DNA of 64,000 nt from Eledone cirrhosa (GCA_964016885.1 OZ024745.1:46804272-46868271); one strand, 5' to 3'; shown: positions 32,265-46,895, counted from the first letter of the stretch. Numbers and translations: made by a program. Notes: generated by a model not told the origin, from the sequence alone.

Positions 32265-32650
32265 ATTATGTGCGTGTGTGTATGTATGATGCAATTATAA
32301 AAAGTTACTCCTTGGGTCAACCTAAGCCTTATGAGAGAAATTGGGTTGATGGAAACGGATTAACAGCCCATCAGATGGACTGTACCTGCAACTCAAAAGG
32401 CCAGCCTTGTCATGCTCAATCTCCCTGAGAATTATGTTAACAGTATATGTGTCTAGAATGTTCAGCCATTTGCACACTAATTCATGAGCACACTATTCTG
32501 CTGATGACACAAACACCTATTGTCAAAACCAACAGTTATCCATTCCAAATCCATTCCTTTCTTGGTTGGACTGAGAACTTTTCACCACCACCCGTTTGTA
32601 ACTCAAGTAGTTTCATTGTTAAATCCAGTGAGCTACCAAAATAGATACAA
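32265..32650 (+). repeat. SINE-like repeat
   Basis: CCTTGGGTCAACCTAAGCCTTATGAG and GGGTTGATGGAAACGG resemble the body of common cephalopod SINEs (GACCAAAGCCTTGTGAG ... GACGGAAACTG, from memory). The head is missing. Confidence 0.5.
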
Positions 32651-33225
32651 CAAAGTACCTAGGCTGACATTCTACTAGTTTGACCAGCTTCACTTATCAC
32701 TATTGCTATACTAGTACCTAATTTCAATTCTGAGAATAAAATTGAAATAGATGGAAGTTTTCTTTTAATAAATAATAAATAATAAATTGTAAGGTTACAG
32801 TAAATTTCTAGATTTTCACACACACACACACTCATATACATTGATGAGTTTGAAGTTAAAGGGGTTAAATATTTTATATTTGAGATGAACTTTCACGAAA
32901 CATTTGTCTAGTGTTTCTGGAAAGACAAAGTTTTCAAAAAAAATAATGGTACTATATATATTACATATTTGTGTTTATTTTATTTATTTTTTTTTTTTTT
33001 ATATACTGTACTACTAATTTAATCTAATAAAATATTTTCATCACTTTTTCAACATTTATTTTGATAATGTTTGTGAATAAATCCACATTTATTTTAAGAA
33101 TTCACTCTGAAATATCTAAGAAGCTGGCCTAATTTAAGGAACACTCATATTTCACCTCATGGGACATTTAAATGTGTATCTAAGGGATTGCTTTTATAAT
33201 TATTTACTTAGGAAGGGAAAGGCAG
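32651..33225. other. AT-rich intergenic sequence
   Basis: A (CA)n stretch near 32818-32831 and a poly-T at 32984-33000; nothing else recognised. Confidence 0.35.
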
Positions 33226-35112
33226 TTCTCATGATGCTTTTCAAAGCCTCTGAGGCATGTGGGAAGAATGTATCCTTAAACAAAAGACTTGGTAATAATG
33301 TCTTCAAAATTGGACTCCACTAACAACCTAAGGGCAAGGTGGTCATGTTGAAATGGGTGACATATTTTCTGCCTTCCAAAGGGCCCACTGAGATTTAAAC
33401 CCAGAGCACAAAATTCTTGAACAAATGTTGAGAGATATCTTGTATGATGCTCTGACACTTTCATCAATTCACTGCCCTGAACATGCATTATAATATATTT
33501 CTCAATCCCCAAAAGGATGTAGGGCAAGGTTCACCATAGAAAGTCATAACTAATACTGCAATATATGCCATACCATGGACCCTTAACTCCTGATGTTATT
33601 GTTTTTTTTTTTTTCATATGAGACAGCCATCATGTGACATCCACCAGGTGCTGCAACTAGCACATAGTAGTGAGATTAGGGTGTGTAATGTCTACATTCT
33701 TAGATGGGCAGATATCTAGACACTCGGTATATGTTTAACCAAGCTACTGATAGACACAGCACCCAGTGGTGCATGGCTGCATTGAATCAGCCAACACCTG
33801 TGCATAGTCGATTCAGGGACACCCACTCCGAGAGAGGTTAGTTACTGTTAAGAGGGTTGACATTCAGTTGGGTGAATTGAGTTGTCTGTTGCCAGCTAGC
33901 TCTCCACGTCTGGAGCATGTTGAAATTTGAGTTTTGCAGCACAGCTGCGTGACATCAAGTGATGTTGGATCAGTTGCTGAGAACCCTCATCATGGAAAAT
34001 GACTTGGGTCTATTGTGGCTTTGGTTACCAACCTATATGCATGATGCTCCTCATGTAGAGGTAGATATTCAGTTGGTGTAGGGTGGAGACATCTGATGAT
34101 GAGCCTTAACCCTTTAGCATTTACATTACTCTATATATACTATTGTTTTTTCTCAAAGGCTTTATCTCATATAATATGGAATCTATGAGATTTTGATGTT
34201 CAATACCTTAACATCAGTATGAGCAGCTGGTTTGATCAAAAAGAACTGAGAGAATTATGGCCGTATACAGCCAATTTAAATGCTAATGGGTTAAGGGGTT
34301 ATTCAGGGCTGTATCTAGCCTTTTAGTATGGGAGTTTCTGCACTATACAGGGGAGCCATACTCAGCAGCACTGTAGAGCAAAGCTAGGGCACTGGCACAT
34401 AGGATGGATGAGCCAGCACCCCATGATGGGTCTGCCAAGCAACATAGAAGGTTGTTCCTCATTGATACCTTTGCATGTAAACACTCTAGGTGCTGTCAGT
34501 CCAATTTCACTCCAAGATAGGTTGGTGTAGTGCTACATGGGAAGAGTGTCCCTTATTCCAGATAATCCACTTGAACTAATTCCAAGCAAACCAGTTAAAT
34601 GGTGGAATTTCTGCAATGTCAACTAGGAACTATTTGCAAAACTGGCAGATACTGAAGTGTAGAGCCTTCTCACACCAGATCCATCAAACCTTGACGACCC
34701 CTGCTCAGATTTCTTTAAATTTCTCATCAAGGCAGCAATAATCTCTATTCCACATGGCTTTCACTGACACTACATCCTCACTTGAGAGGAAGAATGTGAA
34801 ACCCTCTATGATGAGTTCCTGCATGTTGAACATGGAGAGGATGCATGATAAAAGCACCCAGTACACACTGTAAAGTGTGAGGAAGGACATCCATAGGAAG
34901 CTTGTTAGGAGGACCCTCCAGTTGTGTCAAAGACATGACAATCTCTTTAGTCCCAGTGCTTTGTTAAAATGTGGAACTGTATATAAGCGAAGTGTAGACC
35001 TCGGCCTGTCTGGGAGGTCAATAGCCCGACCTCAGTACTGACTCTGTCTGTAAAGATCCATCCAACCCTTTCTAGCAGGGAAAGTGGACATTAACTGATG
35101 ATGATGATGATA
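33226..35112 (+). repeat. Retroelement relic ending in a GATGATGAT tail
   Basis: This stretch is GC-richer than its surroundings and ends GTAAAGATCCATCCAACCCT ... GGAAAGTGGACATTAACTGA then TGATGATGATGAT, the sense 3' end of the local LINE family. I could not read an intact protein. A smaller unrelated repeat may cover 33226-33600. Confidence 0.45.
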
Positions 35113-35329
35113 TATATATATATATGCAGCGAAGCTTCAATGAGATTGTTTCTGTTCTCAAATAGTCGCAAAGCAACAGCCTAACTAATTACTTTGTTTG
35201 AGCTAGCAACAATTCACTGAGACACTTTCGAATCACCATAAACTCGACCAACAAACCACTCATTCAACTTCACTAACTCATCTCATAACTCCTACTACAC
35301 CACTCCTTAGGAGCCCCAAATTACAGACC

Positions 35330-36540
35330 TTGCCTTCGAGCCAATCTTCCAAACGAAGATGGTTGGCCTTGAGCAGTTGCTGAAGAATATTGAAGCAATC
35401 AAACCCCATCAAGAGTTTTTCATACTCAGAAACTACCTTTCAATTCCTAAGCTTCTGTATCTGCTTAGGGTCAGCCCTTCTCACAGATTTCCGTCCTGCC
35501 TTCAACGCTTTGACGATCTAATCTTCGAGAGATTTTGAGTGCTTGGTCAATGTCAGACTCTCTCCAGAGTCCAGAGATCAGGCTGTGTTGCCCAAGTGAT
35601 TTGGTGGTCTTGGTCTTCATAAATGTTTGTCCCTCTCTCTCCCCTGATTCCTTTCCTCCACCCTGGTGAGCAACATTCTCTCCTCTCCCACATGGATTAG
35701 TTCCAACAGGGAGTTGGATGAAGCTCTCCAACAAGTTGGGCTTGTCTGTTCCTGAGAAAGAGGAAGACAATCGAAATCAGAGAGCGTGGGACAGCATACA
35801 TTTGAGGGTCAATCTTCAACTAGTCGGATCAGTTTGCAAGGTGCTGCTTACTGCCTGTCAGCTCCAAATACTCAGGTGACTTGGTTGATGCCCTACCCAT
35901 GGCTAACGGTGGACTACTCGGCTTGGATGAACTTTGTGTCTCCATTGCCCTCAGAGTGGGAACTAATGTCTGTACAGGTTTGAGGTGTTGATGTGGCAAA
36001 CTCCTCGATTCCACAGACCTCCACGGTCTTTCTTGTTGCCTGAATGCCGGTCACTTCACACGTCACATGGAGCTAAACTTTATTCTCGAGAGAGCTATTG
36101 CCCGGGCAAACATCACCTCAATCTTGGAACCATCTGGGCTGTCCAGAAGTGATGGGAAAAGACTTGACAGCCTTACTCTGTGCCCCTGGTCGAGAGGTAG
36201 ATGCCTTGTATGGGACATCACAGTTAGTGACTCTTTTGCTTCTCCCCACATCCTGGGTGCTGCAGTTAGGGCGAGAGCCACAGGTTCTGCAGCCGAATGG
36301 AACAAAATCCTAAAATAACATGATTTATCGGCCAACTATATTTTCCAGCCTGTGGCGTTCGAGACGCTTGGGGAAGTAGGGCTACTGACTGCGAGATTCC
36401 TATCTTCACTGCCAGCTCGCCTAACAGAGGTAACTGGTGAAGGCGCTTGGGTGTTCCAGTACATCAGCCTTGCCATCACTCAAGGTAACGCTGCGAGCGT
36501 GCTGGCTTGCCTAAAAAATCATTAGAGGTTTCCCAGTGCT
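35330..36540 (+). pseudogene. Relic of a LINE with restriction-like endonuclease, C-terminal part
   Basis: Pieces in shifting frames read EFFILRNYLSIPKLLYLLR, then DLVDALPMANGGLLGLDEL, then CGKLLDSTDLHGLSCCLNAG, then HMELNFILERAIARANITS, ILEPSGLSRSDGKRL, CLVWDITVSD and AFETLGEVG. The Cys/His module (CGxLxDxxGLHGLSC) and the R-(P)D ... D pattern fit the zinc knuckle and PD-(D/E)XK-like endonuclease following reverse transcriptase in R2/HERO-type elements. In this copy RPD reads RLD. Several stops make it non-functional. The 83-residue frame at 36067-36318 is the best preserved part. Confidence 0.6.
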
Positions 36541-36618
36541 CTTCACGATACTGTTATCTTTTACTCTGGTAGCGACTCGGTTGTCCACTCCTTTCATCTA
36601 CCTTTTGTTGTATGTGGT

Positions 36619-37048
36619 CAGTGACGGACTGGCTAGGTTGCCCAATGGCTAGTGGGCCCCAGGGGTCCACGGTAGCATTGCAAGAGCCTACAGTAGCATT
36701 GCAGGGCCCACTGTAGTATTTTAGGGGCCAATGCTTTGCTTTAAAAAAATACCTGCAATCTTAGAGAAAGAACAAAATTTTTTAAAAGAAAAATAAATCA
36801 ACTAAACAAAGCATGTGGTCAACCAATTCCTCAGGGAATTATTAGAAACCTAAATATATGATAGTGCAAATAGCTGGAATCAGTGGTCGTACATTCTACT
36901 AAATCTAAAGCTTACATATAAAGACACAGACACACAAGCATATATGTATATATATTTATATACTTACACACGAACTACTGACCAAATAATATTTGGTATC
37001 AATGGGTTAAAGACATCTGTCAAATCAATTAGAGGTGAGGGTGGTGTG

Positions 37049-37086
<38 letters not shown>

Positions 37087-37840
37087 AGGATACACACACA
37101 CATATATATATTTTCTTTTTGAGTATGTGTTGGTTGTTTACCGACACCTCAGTATGCATGTTGGAGCACTCGAAGTACACAGGTTGGTTTGTTTACTCCG
37201 GAGTAATGTAAAATAAGTAAGTCAAACATGTTATATTTGGCTTCGTTTATTATAAATTCTCTGCTATATATATTTCAGTGACAGCTATTATTGACTGTGA
37301 CCTCTTCAGGCAGTACGAATTAATGTAGAAAGAACAGGTAAACATGGTGTTTACCTGAAATTCCAGTTCGTCGGAGGACTAACAACACACCCAGGATCTG
37401 GACATATCGATGAATTGACAGAGTGGAACACATTTCAACACCATGTTACCTGTTCTTTCTACATTAATTCGTACTGCCCGATGAGGTCACAGCCAATAAT
37501 AGCTGTCACTGAAATATATATAGCAGAGAAGCCAAATTTAACGAAGCCAAATTTAACATGTTTGACTTACTTACTTTATATATATATATAGAGAGAGAGA
37601 GTGTGAAAGACCAAAGGTCATTATTGAAAGTTTCTAGATTTCGCAAAATACATTTATATATTTTTTATTGGAGAAGGTACGATATTTTTCCGCAAAAATT
37701 TGATTGCACTGTTTTGTTTCCACTTATGTATTTTTTGAAAATGTTATTAATTCATTATAAAAATTAAATGACACCATTCTATATGTAAGTGGGCCCCCTT
37801 CATCTGACAATCAATATTTTTAGACCTTAGTCCGCCATTG
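36619..37840. mobile_element. Possible hAT-like non-autonomous element, interrupted
   Basis: The left end CAGTGACGGACTGG is matched in inverted form at the right end (CCTTAGTCCGCCATTG). GGGCCCC-type text lies inside both ends (36655 and 37791). CAGTG-type ends are typical of hAT elements. No clear 8-bp duplication is visible. A fold-back repeat fills its middle. Confidence 0.5.
37130..37600. mobile_element. Long fold-back (inverted-repeat) element
   Basis: AAATAAGTAAGTCAAACATG (37211) through GTACGAATTAATGTAGAAAG and AACAGGTAAACATGGTG pairs with CACCATGTTACCTGTTCTTT through AAATTTAACATGTTTGACTT and ACTTACTTT (37577). The arms are about 140 bases each with small differences, and the loop is about 90 bases. 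The region before the left arm matches 24785-24860. Confidence 0.85.
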
Positions 37841-38058
37841 TATATATATATATATGGTATCCAATGATGTTGACTTGTTCTTCTTTTTGGTAAATATCAT
37901 CTTGATTAAGAGAGTGGGACTGGCTTTGTGCAGTGCCTTTGCTCACTATAAAAGCTTCACAGCACAGGTATTGCTTTATATCTGGAGATCTCTCTGCACT
38001 TGTCATCTTGATGTGGAACTCTGGCTGGCTGTAGCCTAAAAAGGCAAACTACATTACA
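37841..38058 (+). other. Probable 5' region of the downstream LINE
   Basis: AT dinucleotides at 37840-37856 and then GC-richer sequence without stops of interest lead directly into the LINE frame. No promoter can be identified. Confidence 0.35.
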
Positions 38059-40347
38059 ATGAAGGTACCTAACACAATTGAAGTAAATGGCAATAAGGGC
38101 TCTGGATCAGCATCATGTGAAAGGGTCTGGCCCGGCAGGTGTCCCAGGGTGTCGCAGTCTGGGCCCGGTCGTCATCAGTCTACTGTGTGCAAACCACTTA
38201 ATTTTGGGTGCTGGAATGTGCATACTTTGCTTGATGTTGAAACAAATGTGCAGCGACCTGAAAGAAGATCGGCATTGGTTGCCAAGGAGCTCAGGCGTTA
38301 TGATATGGATGTTGTGGCCCTCTCGGAAACTCGATTTCATGGTAAGGGCAAATTCACAGAGAAATCCGGTGGATATACGTTTTTCTGGAGGGGAAGGAAG
38401 GAGGGTAGGAGGGAAGCTGGTGTCGCTTTTGCCATAAAAACAGTTATAACAGACCACCTACAAGACCTGCCGACAGGCATTAGTGACAGACTGATCAATG
38501 TGAGAGTTCTTCTAGAGGGTGGAAGATATGCAACCGCGATTGGTGCTTATGCACCAACTATGGAATGCATTGATGAAGCAAAGCAGGCTTTTTATGACAA
38601 ATTAAAGTCTCTTGTCTGGAAATTGCCTGCAGCAAACAAAATTTTCATTTTTGAAGATTTTAATACTCGCGTGGGCCGTGATTGTGAGACCTGGAGAGCT
38701 CTGGGCAAGCATGGGGTCGGAAAGTGCAATGGCAATGGACTCTTGTTATTGCAAATGTGCACTGAGCTGGACTTGTTCATTGGCAGCACTATGTTCCAAC
38801 AGAAGGACAAATAAAAGACAACATGGATGCATCCTGGATCGAAACAGTGGCACCTCATTGATTATGTACTTGTGAGGCGGCGGGATGTGCAGTGTTCGTG
38901 TGATGCGTGGGGCAGAGTGTTGGACCGACCATCATCTGGTGAGAGCAAGAGCAAGATGTGTAGTTCGTAAAAGGGAGAAACGGCGAGGGGTATCACTTCC
39001 GAAACTGCTGAACGTTGCCCATCTGAAGGATCCTGAAGTCAGAGAAAATCTGGTTAAAAAGATGGATGCGTTAGAGTGCGGAAATGACTGGACTTCCTTT
39101 AAGGAGGCAGTTTATGGGGCATGTGCTGATGTTGTTGGATTCACAGATAAGAAGCATCAGGATTGGTTTCACCAAAATGACAAGCTTTTGGAGGAGAAAC
39201 ATATGCTCCACTCCGCATTGCTTGGTAGTGATTTAAGCACCGATCGGCAGAAGGCAATCGCTGATAAGCTGAAGCTCGTAAAAGCTGATGTGCAACGAAA
39301 ATTGTGTGAAATGAAGAATAAGTGGTGGAATGACAAAGCCGATGAAATACAACTTGCATCGGATGTGAAGGACGTTAAGGCAATGTATAATCTTCTTCGT
39401 GAAGTGTATGGACCACCTATATCACCAGTTGCGCCTCTTAGGACAAAGGATGGCAATCAGCTCCTTAGAGATCCTAATGATATCCTGTTGAGATGGCGGG
39501 AACACTTTGACGCGCTTCTCAATAGGGATTCAGAGGTTGACGAAGAGTTTATCAGGTCCATACCTGATAAGCCAGTAAAGGAAATCCTTGCTGAGCCTCC
39601 AACGATCGAGGAGGTTAAAAGTGCTGTCTGGAAACTCAATGGTGGGAAGTCGCCTGGATTGGATGGGCTGTATGCTGAGATCTTGAAGCACGGTGGAGAG
39701 AATCTCTTGCACCGACTTCATTCTTTGGTTCTGGATGCCTGGAACAACAGTCATGTTCCCGATGACTGGAAGGATGCTGTGATGGTTGTTTTGGACAAGG
39801 GAAAGGGAAACAGGGATGACTGCTGAAACTATCGTGGGGTATCACTGTTGTCGGCAAAGTTCTCTGTAGAATTCTGTTGGACCATCTGTTGCTCCACATT
39901 GCTGATGAAGCTCTACCAGAGTCGCAATCGGGCTTTCGGGCTGGGCGTGGCACTGTAGACATGATCTTTACAGCCAGACAACTGCAGGAAAAGTGTGTTG
40001 AGCAGAATGTGGATCTCTACCAGGTGTTTGTTGATCTGACAAAGGCGTTTGACACAGTCAACAGAAAGGCTTTATAGGATATCTTGAGGAAGCTGGGGGG
40101 CCCTGAGAAGTTTGTTTCCATTTTGCGTTTGTTCCATGATGACATGAAGGCATGGGTAAATGTTGGTGGAAAGCTCTCTGAGCCGGTGACGTTCGAGAAT
40201 GGAGTCAAACAGGGTGACATTCCAGCTCCAACGCTCTTTGCTTTGTACTTCTCCATTATAACAGTGCAACACATTCGTGGACCCTTAACTCCCGATGGAG
40301 TTGTAGGAGCATTTAAACTGGTGGAGCCCATCCTTCTCCAGGTTTGA
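38059..40347 (+). pseudogene. Non-LTR retrotransposon ORF2: endonuclease and reverse transcriptase, decayed and 3'-truncated
   Basis: The product would nick DNA and reverse-transcribe its own RNA. The endonuclease (38059-38940) shows FGCWNVHTLL, VVALSETRFHGKG, AIGAYAPTME, EDFNTRVGRD (family GDFN), HLIDYVLVRR and TDHHLV. The reverse transcriptase (39450-40347) shows WKLNGGKSPGLDGL, QSGFRAGRGTVDMIFTARQL, VFVDLTKAFDTVN with the first catalytic Asp, and GVKQGD. The YADD box is missing because the copy ends before it. Lesions: stop at 38812-38814, frameshift near 38885, stop at 39824-39826, frameshift near 39850 and stop at 40075-40077. It resembles the abundant CFDP2-like (RTE-related) elements of molluscs; the clade is inference. 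Confidence 0.88.
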
Positions 40348-40506
40348 ACACAGCTGAGAAATGAGAAGGAGGTTTAGAGGACGAATCAGTAAAATATATA
40401 AATAAAATAATTTTGTATCTTACATAAAAAATAAATGATAGATCTGAAGAATTGATATGTAGAAAAGGAAAGTTTTCTGAATGAATACTGTGATGTAAGA
40501 TTTTCA

Positions 40507-41085
40507 TATTGATACCATTTTTGTAGGAGTGGCTACTGATAGGAAGTTAAATGTAGATGAATGGCTTGTGGGGGGGCCATGCAGGTCATGTGTAGAGGAA
40601 CAACCAGCAAAGTGAGAGTTGGCAATAAGTACAGTGATGAATATGAAGTGGAGATGGGATCCCACCAGGGATCATTCTTCAGTCCATTCCTGTTTATCAT
40701 TTTACTTCAGGCCATCACTGAGGAGTTTAAAACTGGCACAGTCCTCATAGCTAAATCAATAGGAGAGTTAAAAGCAAAATTTCAAGCATGGAAGAAAAAC
40801 CTAAGAGTTGAAAGGCTTAAAATTAAACTTAGCAACAACAAAAAGTCTTAATAAGTTGGAAAGAGGAAAAGAGGTTGATATTTTCAAGGAAGAGGCCTTG
40901 TTTAATAGGTCAGAAAAGGATGGACAGAAACTCCATAAGGCTCACATAGTGTAATCTATGGAAGCACAAGAGTTGTAGTGGGACTGCAGGTAGGTTAAGG
41001 GAAAAGACAGACTTTGTATGTAGCAGATGCACATGTGAAACAAACACCCTCAGTTACTAAGGATGCTCCTTAGAAGTTGGTATAT
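40507..41085 (+). pseudogene. Second LINE reverse transcriptase fragment, catalytic box deleted
   Basis: The frame at 40561-40851 reads TTSKVRVGNKYSDEYEVEMG, then SHQGSFFSPFLFIILLQAIT, EEFKTG and then VLIAKSIGELKAKFQAWKKN. In related elements a YADD segment lies between EEFKTG and LIAKSI; it is missing here. Degenerate text after 40860 (CTTTGTATGTAGCAGATGCA) continues the same family. It is a different LINE from the one ending at 40347. Confidence 0.7.
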
Positions 41086-42140
41086 GTCAATAGGTTCTGG
41101 CCAGAGATTAACGACAGGAGAGGACCCACAAGGTAGGTGAGCTACACTGTTTTTCCTTACAAAAAATAGTTTTGCATTTTGTTTGACACCTAGCAATTTT
41201 GCCTTATTTACAATTCTGCATTTTACTTTGCCTTTTAAACTCCTGTTTTGTGCTCACCTTTAATACCTATAGAACATTCAAGTGGTTATTCTATCTGCTA
41301 GAAATAGCAGCCAAATCTTTCTCAAATTACACCTCACTATCTTTTAAACAAAAAGACACATTAGATAATGCAGTCCTTCATGCAAAAGAAAGATAGTCAT
41401 GGCTAGCTTGCCTGACCATAGTGAAGATAAAAATGTTTTTTTTTTCAGTATTTACAAGAAAGATGGAAGCATAAATTAGTGAAATATTATTTAAAGATTC
41501 ATAGGAAAGAAGGAAATAAATATATCAGTTAAATAATTGACAGAGCTATATTCTATACTATGGTACACAAACAGATGTATTTCTAGTTTGCAAATTTTAA
41601 GACTTTGCACATGTTTGTATGTGATTTTAATAAGAAATTCAAAAGCAAAGTTCAATTATTCAGGTACAAATTTGTATCTACATTTTACCAGTATAAAAAT
41701 GTCGTAAAATTCCACTATAGAATCTTTACTTTATAAGCATCCTCATACTGTTGTTTTATTATTTCAGATTACCAGATGACATTGACATAAAATAATTCTC
41801 TTCAGACACATCACCAATATTTATCCCCTATTAAGGATTAGGGAAGATTTGTTACGGAACAGATAAAGCCATGTTCATATAGATCCATGCATGAATTACA
41901 GTGAAATATTTCTTTTGAACTGGAATTAATAGCAACATTTCTCTGCTTTACTGAATATGGAAAAGATAATTATATATTCTAATCAAGAAATTTCCATATG
42001 TGGATATGTTTTGATATATGGATCTATTTTAATATTAATTTACTTGTTCCTTATACAAGGTAGGGTTCTATCATAATAAACACTATTCAATTAATTATAC
42101 CAGAAATGATTGTATCCTATTAATTTATTTAGCAAGTGAC
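41086..42140. other. AT-rich intergenic sequence upstream of the zinc-finger relic
   Basis: The short frame at 41199-41396 has no recognised similarity. I see no repeat. Confidence 0.35.
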
Positions 42141-42185
42141 TTTTGGGAACATCTTTAGATGATGGAAGTATAGCAGAAGAAATAA

Positions 42186-43159
<974 letters not shown>

Positions 43160-43161
43160 TT

Positions 43162-44573
<1,412 letters not shown>

Positions 44574-44654
44574 AATCCATCTTAATGTACTATCTATAGT
44601 AGATTATTCTCTCTAAAATGTGACTTAATTCAATACAAATAAAGCCATGTCACT

Positions 44655-45665
44655 CTTCATCTTCATCATCATCACCATTTTACGTCCATTCTTCCATACT
44701 AGCATGGGTTAGACGGGTTGTCCTGTTGTGTGCAATGGCAGGTCGGGTGACCTTGTCTTGCTCATACGGGAACTGATTTTGGCTTGATTTCTACAGCTGG
44801 ATGCCCTTCCTAATATCAACCTCATTTACAGTGAGTGCTGGGTGCTTTTTTTACCGTGATGCCTACACGGCCACTTTACAGTGTGGGCTGGGTGCTTTTT
44901 TGTCGTGACACCTCCACGACCACTTTGCATTGGGAGGGCATATTGTCTATATGCTTTAGCTTTGGCTTGTACCTGTGGGAAGTTGGGTCTTCTGTATTAC
45001 TGCATGACGCCAGAGGTCGCGGTTGTGTGACATTGACCTTGAGAGGTGCAATTGGGTAAGGTCAGCTTTTATCACCTCATCTCAGGTCTTCTTGGTTCTC
45101 CCCACTCCAAGGCTTCGATTGACTTCTAGTGCTCTGCACCTTTTATGCAGCTGTTATCCTTCATACGCATCACATGTCCATACCAATGCAACCTCCTCTC
45201 CTGCACACAGCATTTGATTCCTCTTATGCTCAGTCTCTCTCTCAATTCGTTTATGCTTTGCCGTTCACGTATATTACTATTACACATCCATCAGAGCATG
45301 CAAGCTTTGTTTCTTTCTAATCTACGCAAGTCTCACAGCGCCCAGGTCTCACTACCATGTAACTTTGCTGTTTGTATGCATGCATCATACAGTCTCATTT
45401 TGAGGGAAAAGCCTTTTGCAGCTAGCAGTAGAAGTAGCTCCCTGAACTTCTTCCATCCTGTTCTTACCCTGGTTACTGTACTTTCAGAACACCCACCTCT
45501 GCTGCTAATTTGGTCACCTAGGTAGCAGAAGCTGTCTACTTTTTCTACAGAGCCCTCCAAGAGTTTGGTAATGCTTGTTTCCTGTGGCTGTTTGCTGCTT
45601 ACTGTCCCGGTGCAGCTGCTACATGTAAAGCCTACATTCCTAACTAAGCTTCCTGAGATCCCATG
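44655..45665 (-). pseudogene. Antisense LINE 3' end with reverse transcriptase C-terminus
   Basis: On the minus strand 45560-45333 reads MEGSVEKVDSFCYLGDQISS, then GGCSESTVTRVRTGWKKFRE, and ends LYDACIQTAKLHGSETWAL, a standard post-catalytic block of LINE ORF2. The frame continues degenerate to about 45060 (RLHWYGHV-like text). The 3' tail is at the left: CATCTTCATCATCATCACCA then CCATACTAGCATGGGTTAGA. This ties the dispersed CATCATCAT/GCATGGGTT fragments of the window to one LINE family. Confidence 0.8.
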
Positions 45666-46215
45666 TTAAATCATTCTAAAAAAATACCGCAAGTAAGCAA
45701 TCATTTAACTTTGATATATGTATAGATATATTCACACAGATAAAATATACCAGTGGGATTGCAACCAACAAACACTAGACAAATGTCTTTACATTAGTGA
45801 TAGCAAGTTTGATATTTTAGATAAATGTATTCTTTCATAATACTTATATATATCCCTTTATAAAAACATCTAGAAAAAAATGATATGATTGAAAAATGTT
45901 TTTTTTTATTTGTGCTAAACCCGGGATTACATTTTTATACAGTTATTATGTTATAAATGAATACACAAGCCATAACAGAAAAATATTTTATAGTATGTGT
46001 ATGAGGTCATATATATATATATTCTGTATCTTGTGTACATTTTTTTAATTTATCTTATGTATATTCTGGTATAAAATTTATAATATATATCACATCAAGC
46101 GGCTCGCTCTGTTGTTTGCCAGATATATATGATTTTTTTCATTTCTCATTTTTAACATGGCTCCCTCACAAATAGTTAAATTTACATGGTCACAGTCTAA
46201 TGAATGGAACCAGAA
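45666..46215. other. AT-rich spacer
   Basis: Weak zinc-finger-like words appear near 45660-45840 (AAATCATTCT, GAT/TGTAATCCC-like text), with no readable finger. AT tract at 46012-46021. Confidence 0.35.
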
Positions 46216-46217
46216 AC

Positions 46218-46433
46218 ATAATTAATGGGTGGGCAGAGTTGTTAGAGCACTGGACAAATTATTTGTTGTATTCCAGCTCTTTACTTTATGAATTCAAATC
46301 CCATTATGGTCAACTTTGCCTTTCATCCTTTTGGGGGTCTATAAAATAAACTATTAGTCAAATACTTGTGTTGATTTAATGTTTTCTCTCTCCCAAATTC
46401 CTGGCCTGGTGCTTAAATATAGAAATTAAAATG
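46218..46433 (+). mobile_element. tRNA-derived SINE
   Basis: GGGTGGGCAGAGTTGTTAGA, GAATTCAAATCCC (B-box-like), CAACTTTGCCTTTCATCCTT and CTGGCCTGGTGCTTAAATAT follow the SINE order seen at 2551. It ends exactly where the macrosatellite anchor begins. Confidence 0.75.
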
Positions 46434-46697
46434 AATAGTGTAATAATTTTTATTAGGCGAATTGTTATCAAAAGTGACATATTTTGTATACTGAAGGCAA
46501 TTCTACTGATATACACACTATTTAGAAACATTCATACTGAAGAGAATCCATACAACTATCGTATTTCCGATTAATATTTACTTTCAAAGCAGTGAATTAA
46601 CTAAACATAAACACATTTGTAAATTGCCTGGTAGAATTTACAGGCAATCGAAATGTGGTTACTAAGAGTTAAGTACCTTAGTTATTGACACAATTGA

Positions 46698-46895
46698 TTC
46701 CTTCAGCGTGGCTGAATGGTTAGAAAATTGGATTCGCAATCGTGAGGTTGTAACTTCGATTCCGGGAAGGGCGCTGCGTTATGTCCATGAGTAAGACACT
46801 TTATTTCACGTTGCACCTGGAATTACGATCGATATATAGTATTAACAAGTGGAAAGACCAACGGGAACATTGTTTCCTCGGTCCAATTTGACTAA
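46698..46895 (+). mobile_element. tRNA-like SINE head inside the anchor
   Basis: TCCTTCAGCGTGGCTGAATG then GTTAG is an A-box-like start and TAACTTCGATTCC a B-box-like segment, with CCTTC/GAAGG ends that can pair. GATTCGCAATC cannot form a proper anticodon stem, so this is a tRNA-derived SINE, not a tRNA gene. Copies lie at 49393, 51987, 58776 and 62211. Confidence 0.7.

Noticed and set aside
38113..40331. Antisense frames over the LINE
   Set aside because: Shadows of the endonuclease/reverse transcriptase frame; the sense strand carries the recognised motifs.
46698..46773. tRNA gene in each anchor
   Set aside because: A- and B-box-like text and pairing ends are present, but no proper anticodon stem forms, and the sequence continues into a SINE body. 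Treated as tRNA-derived.
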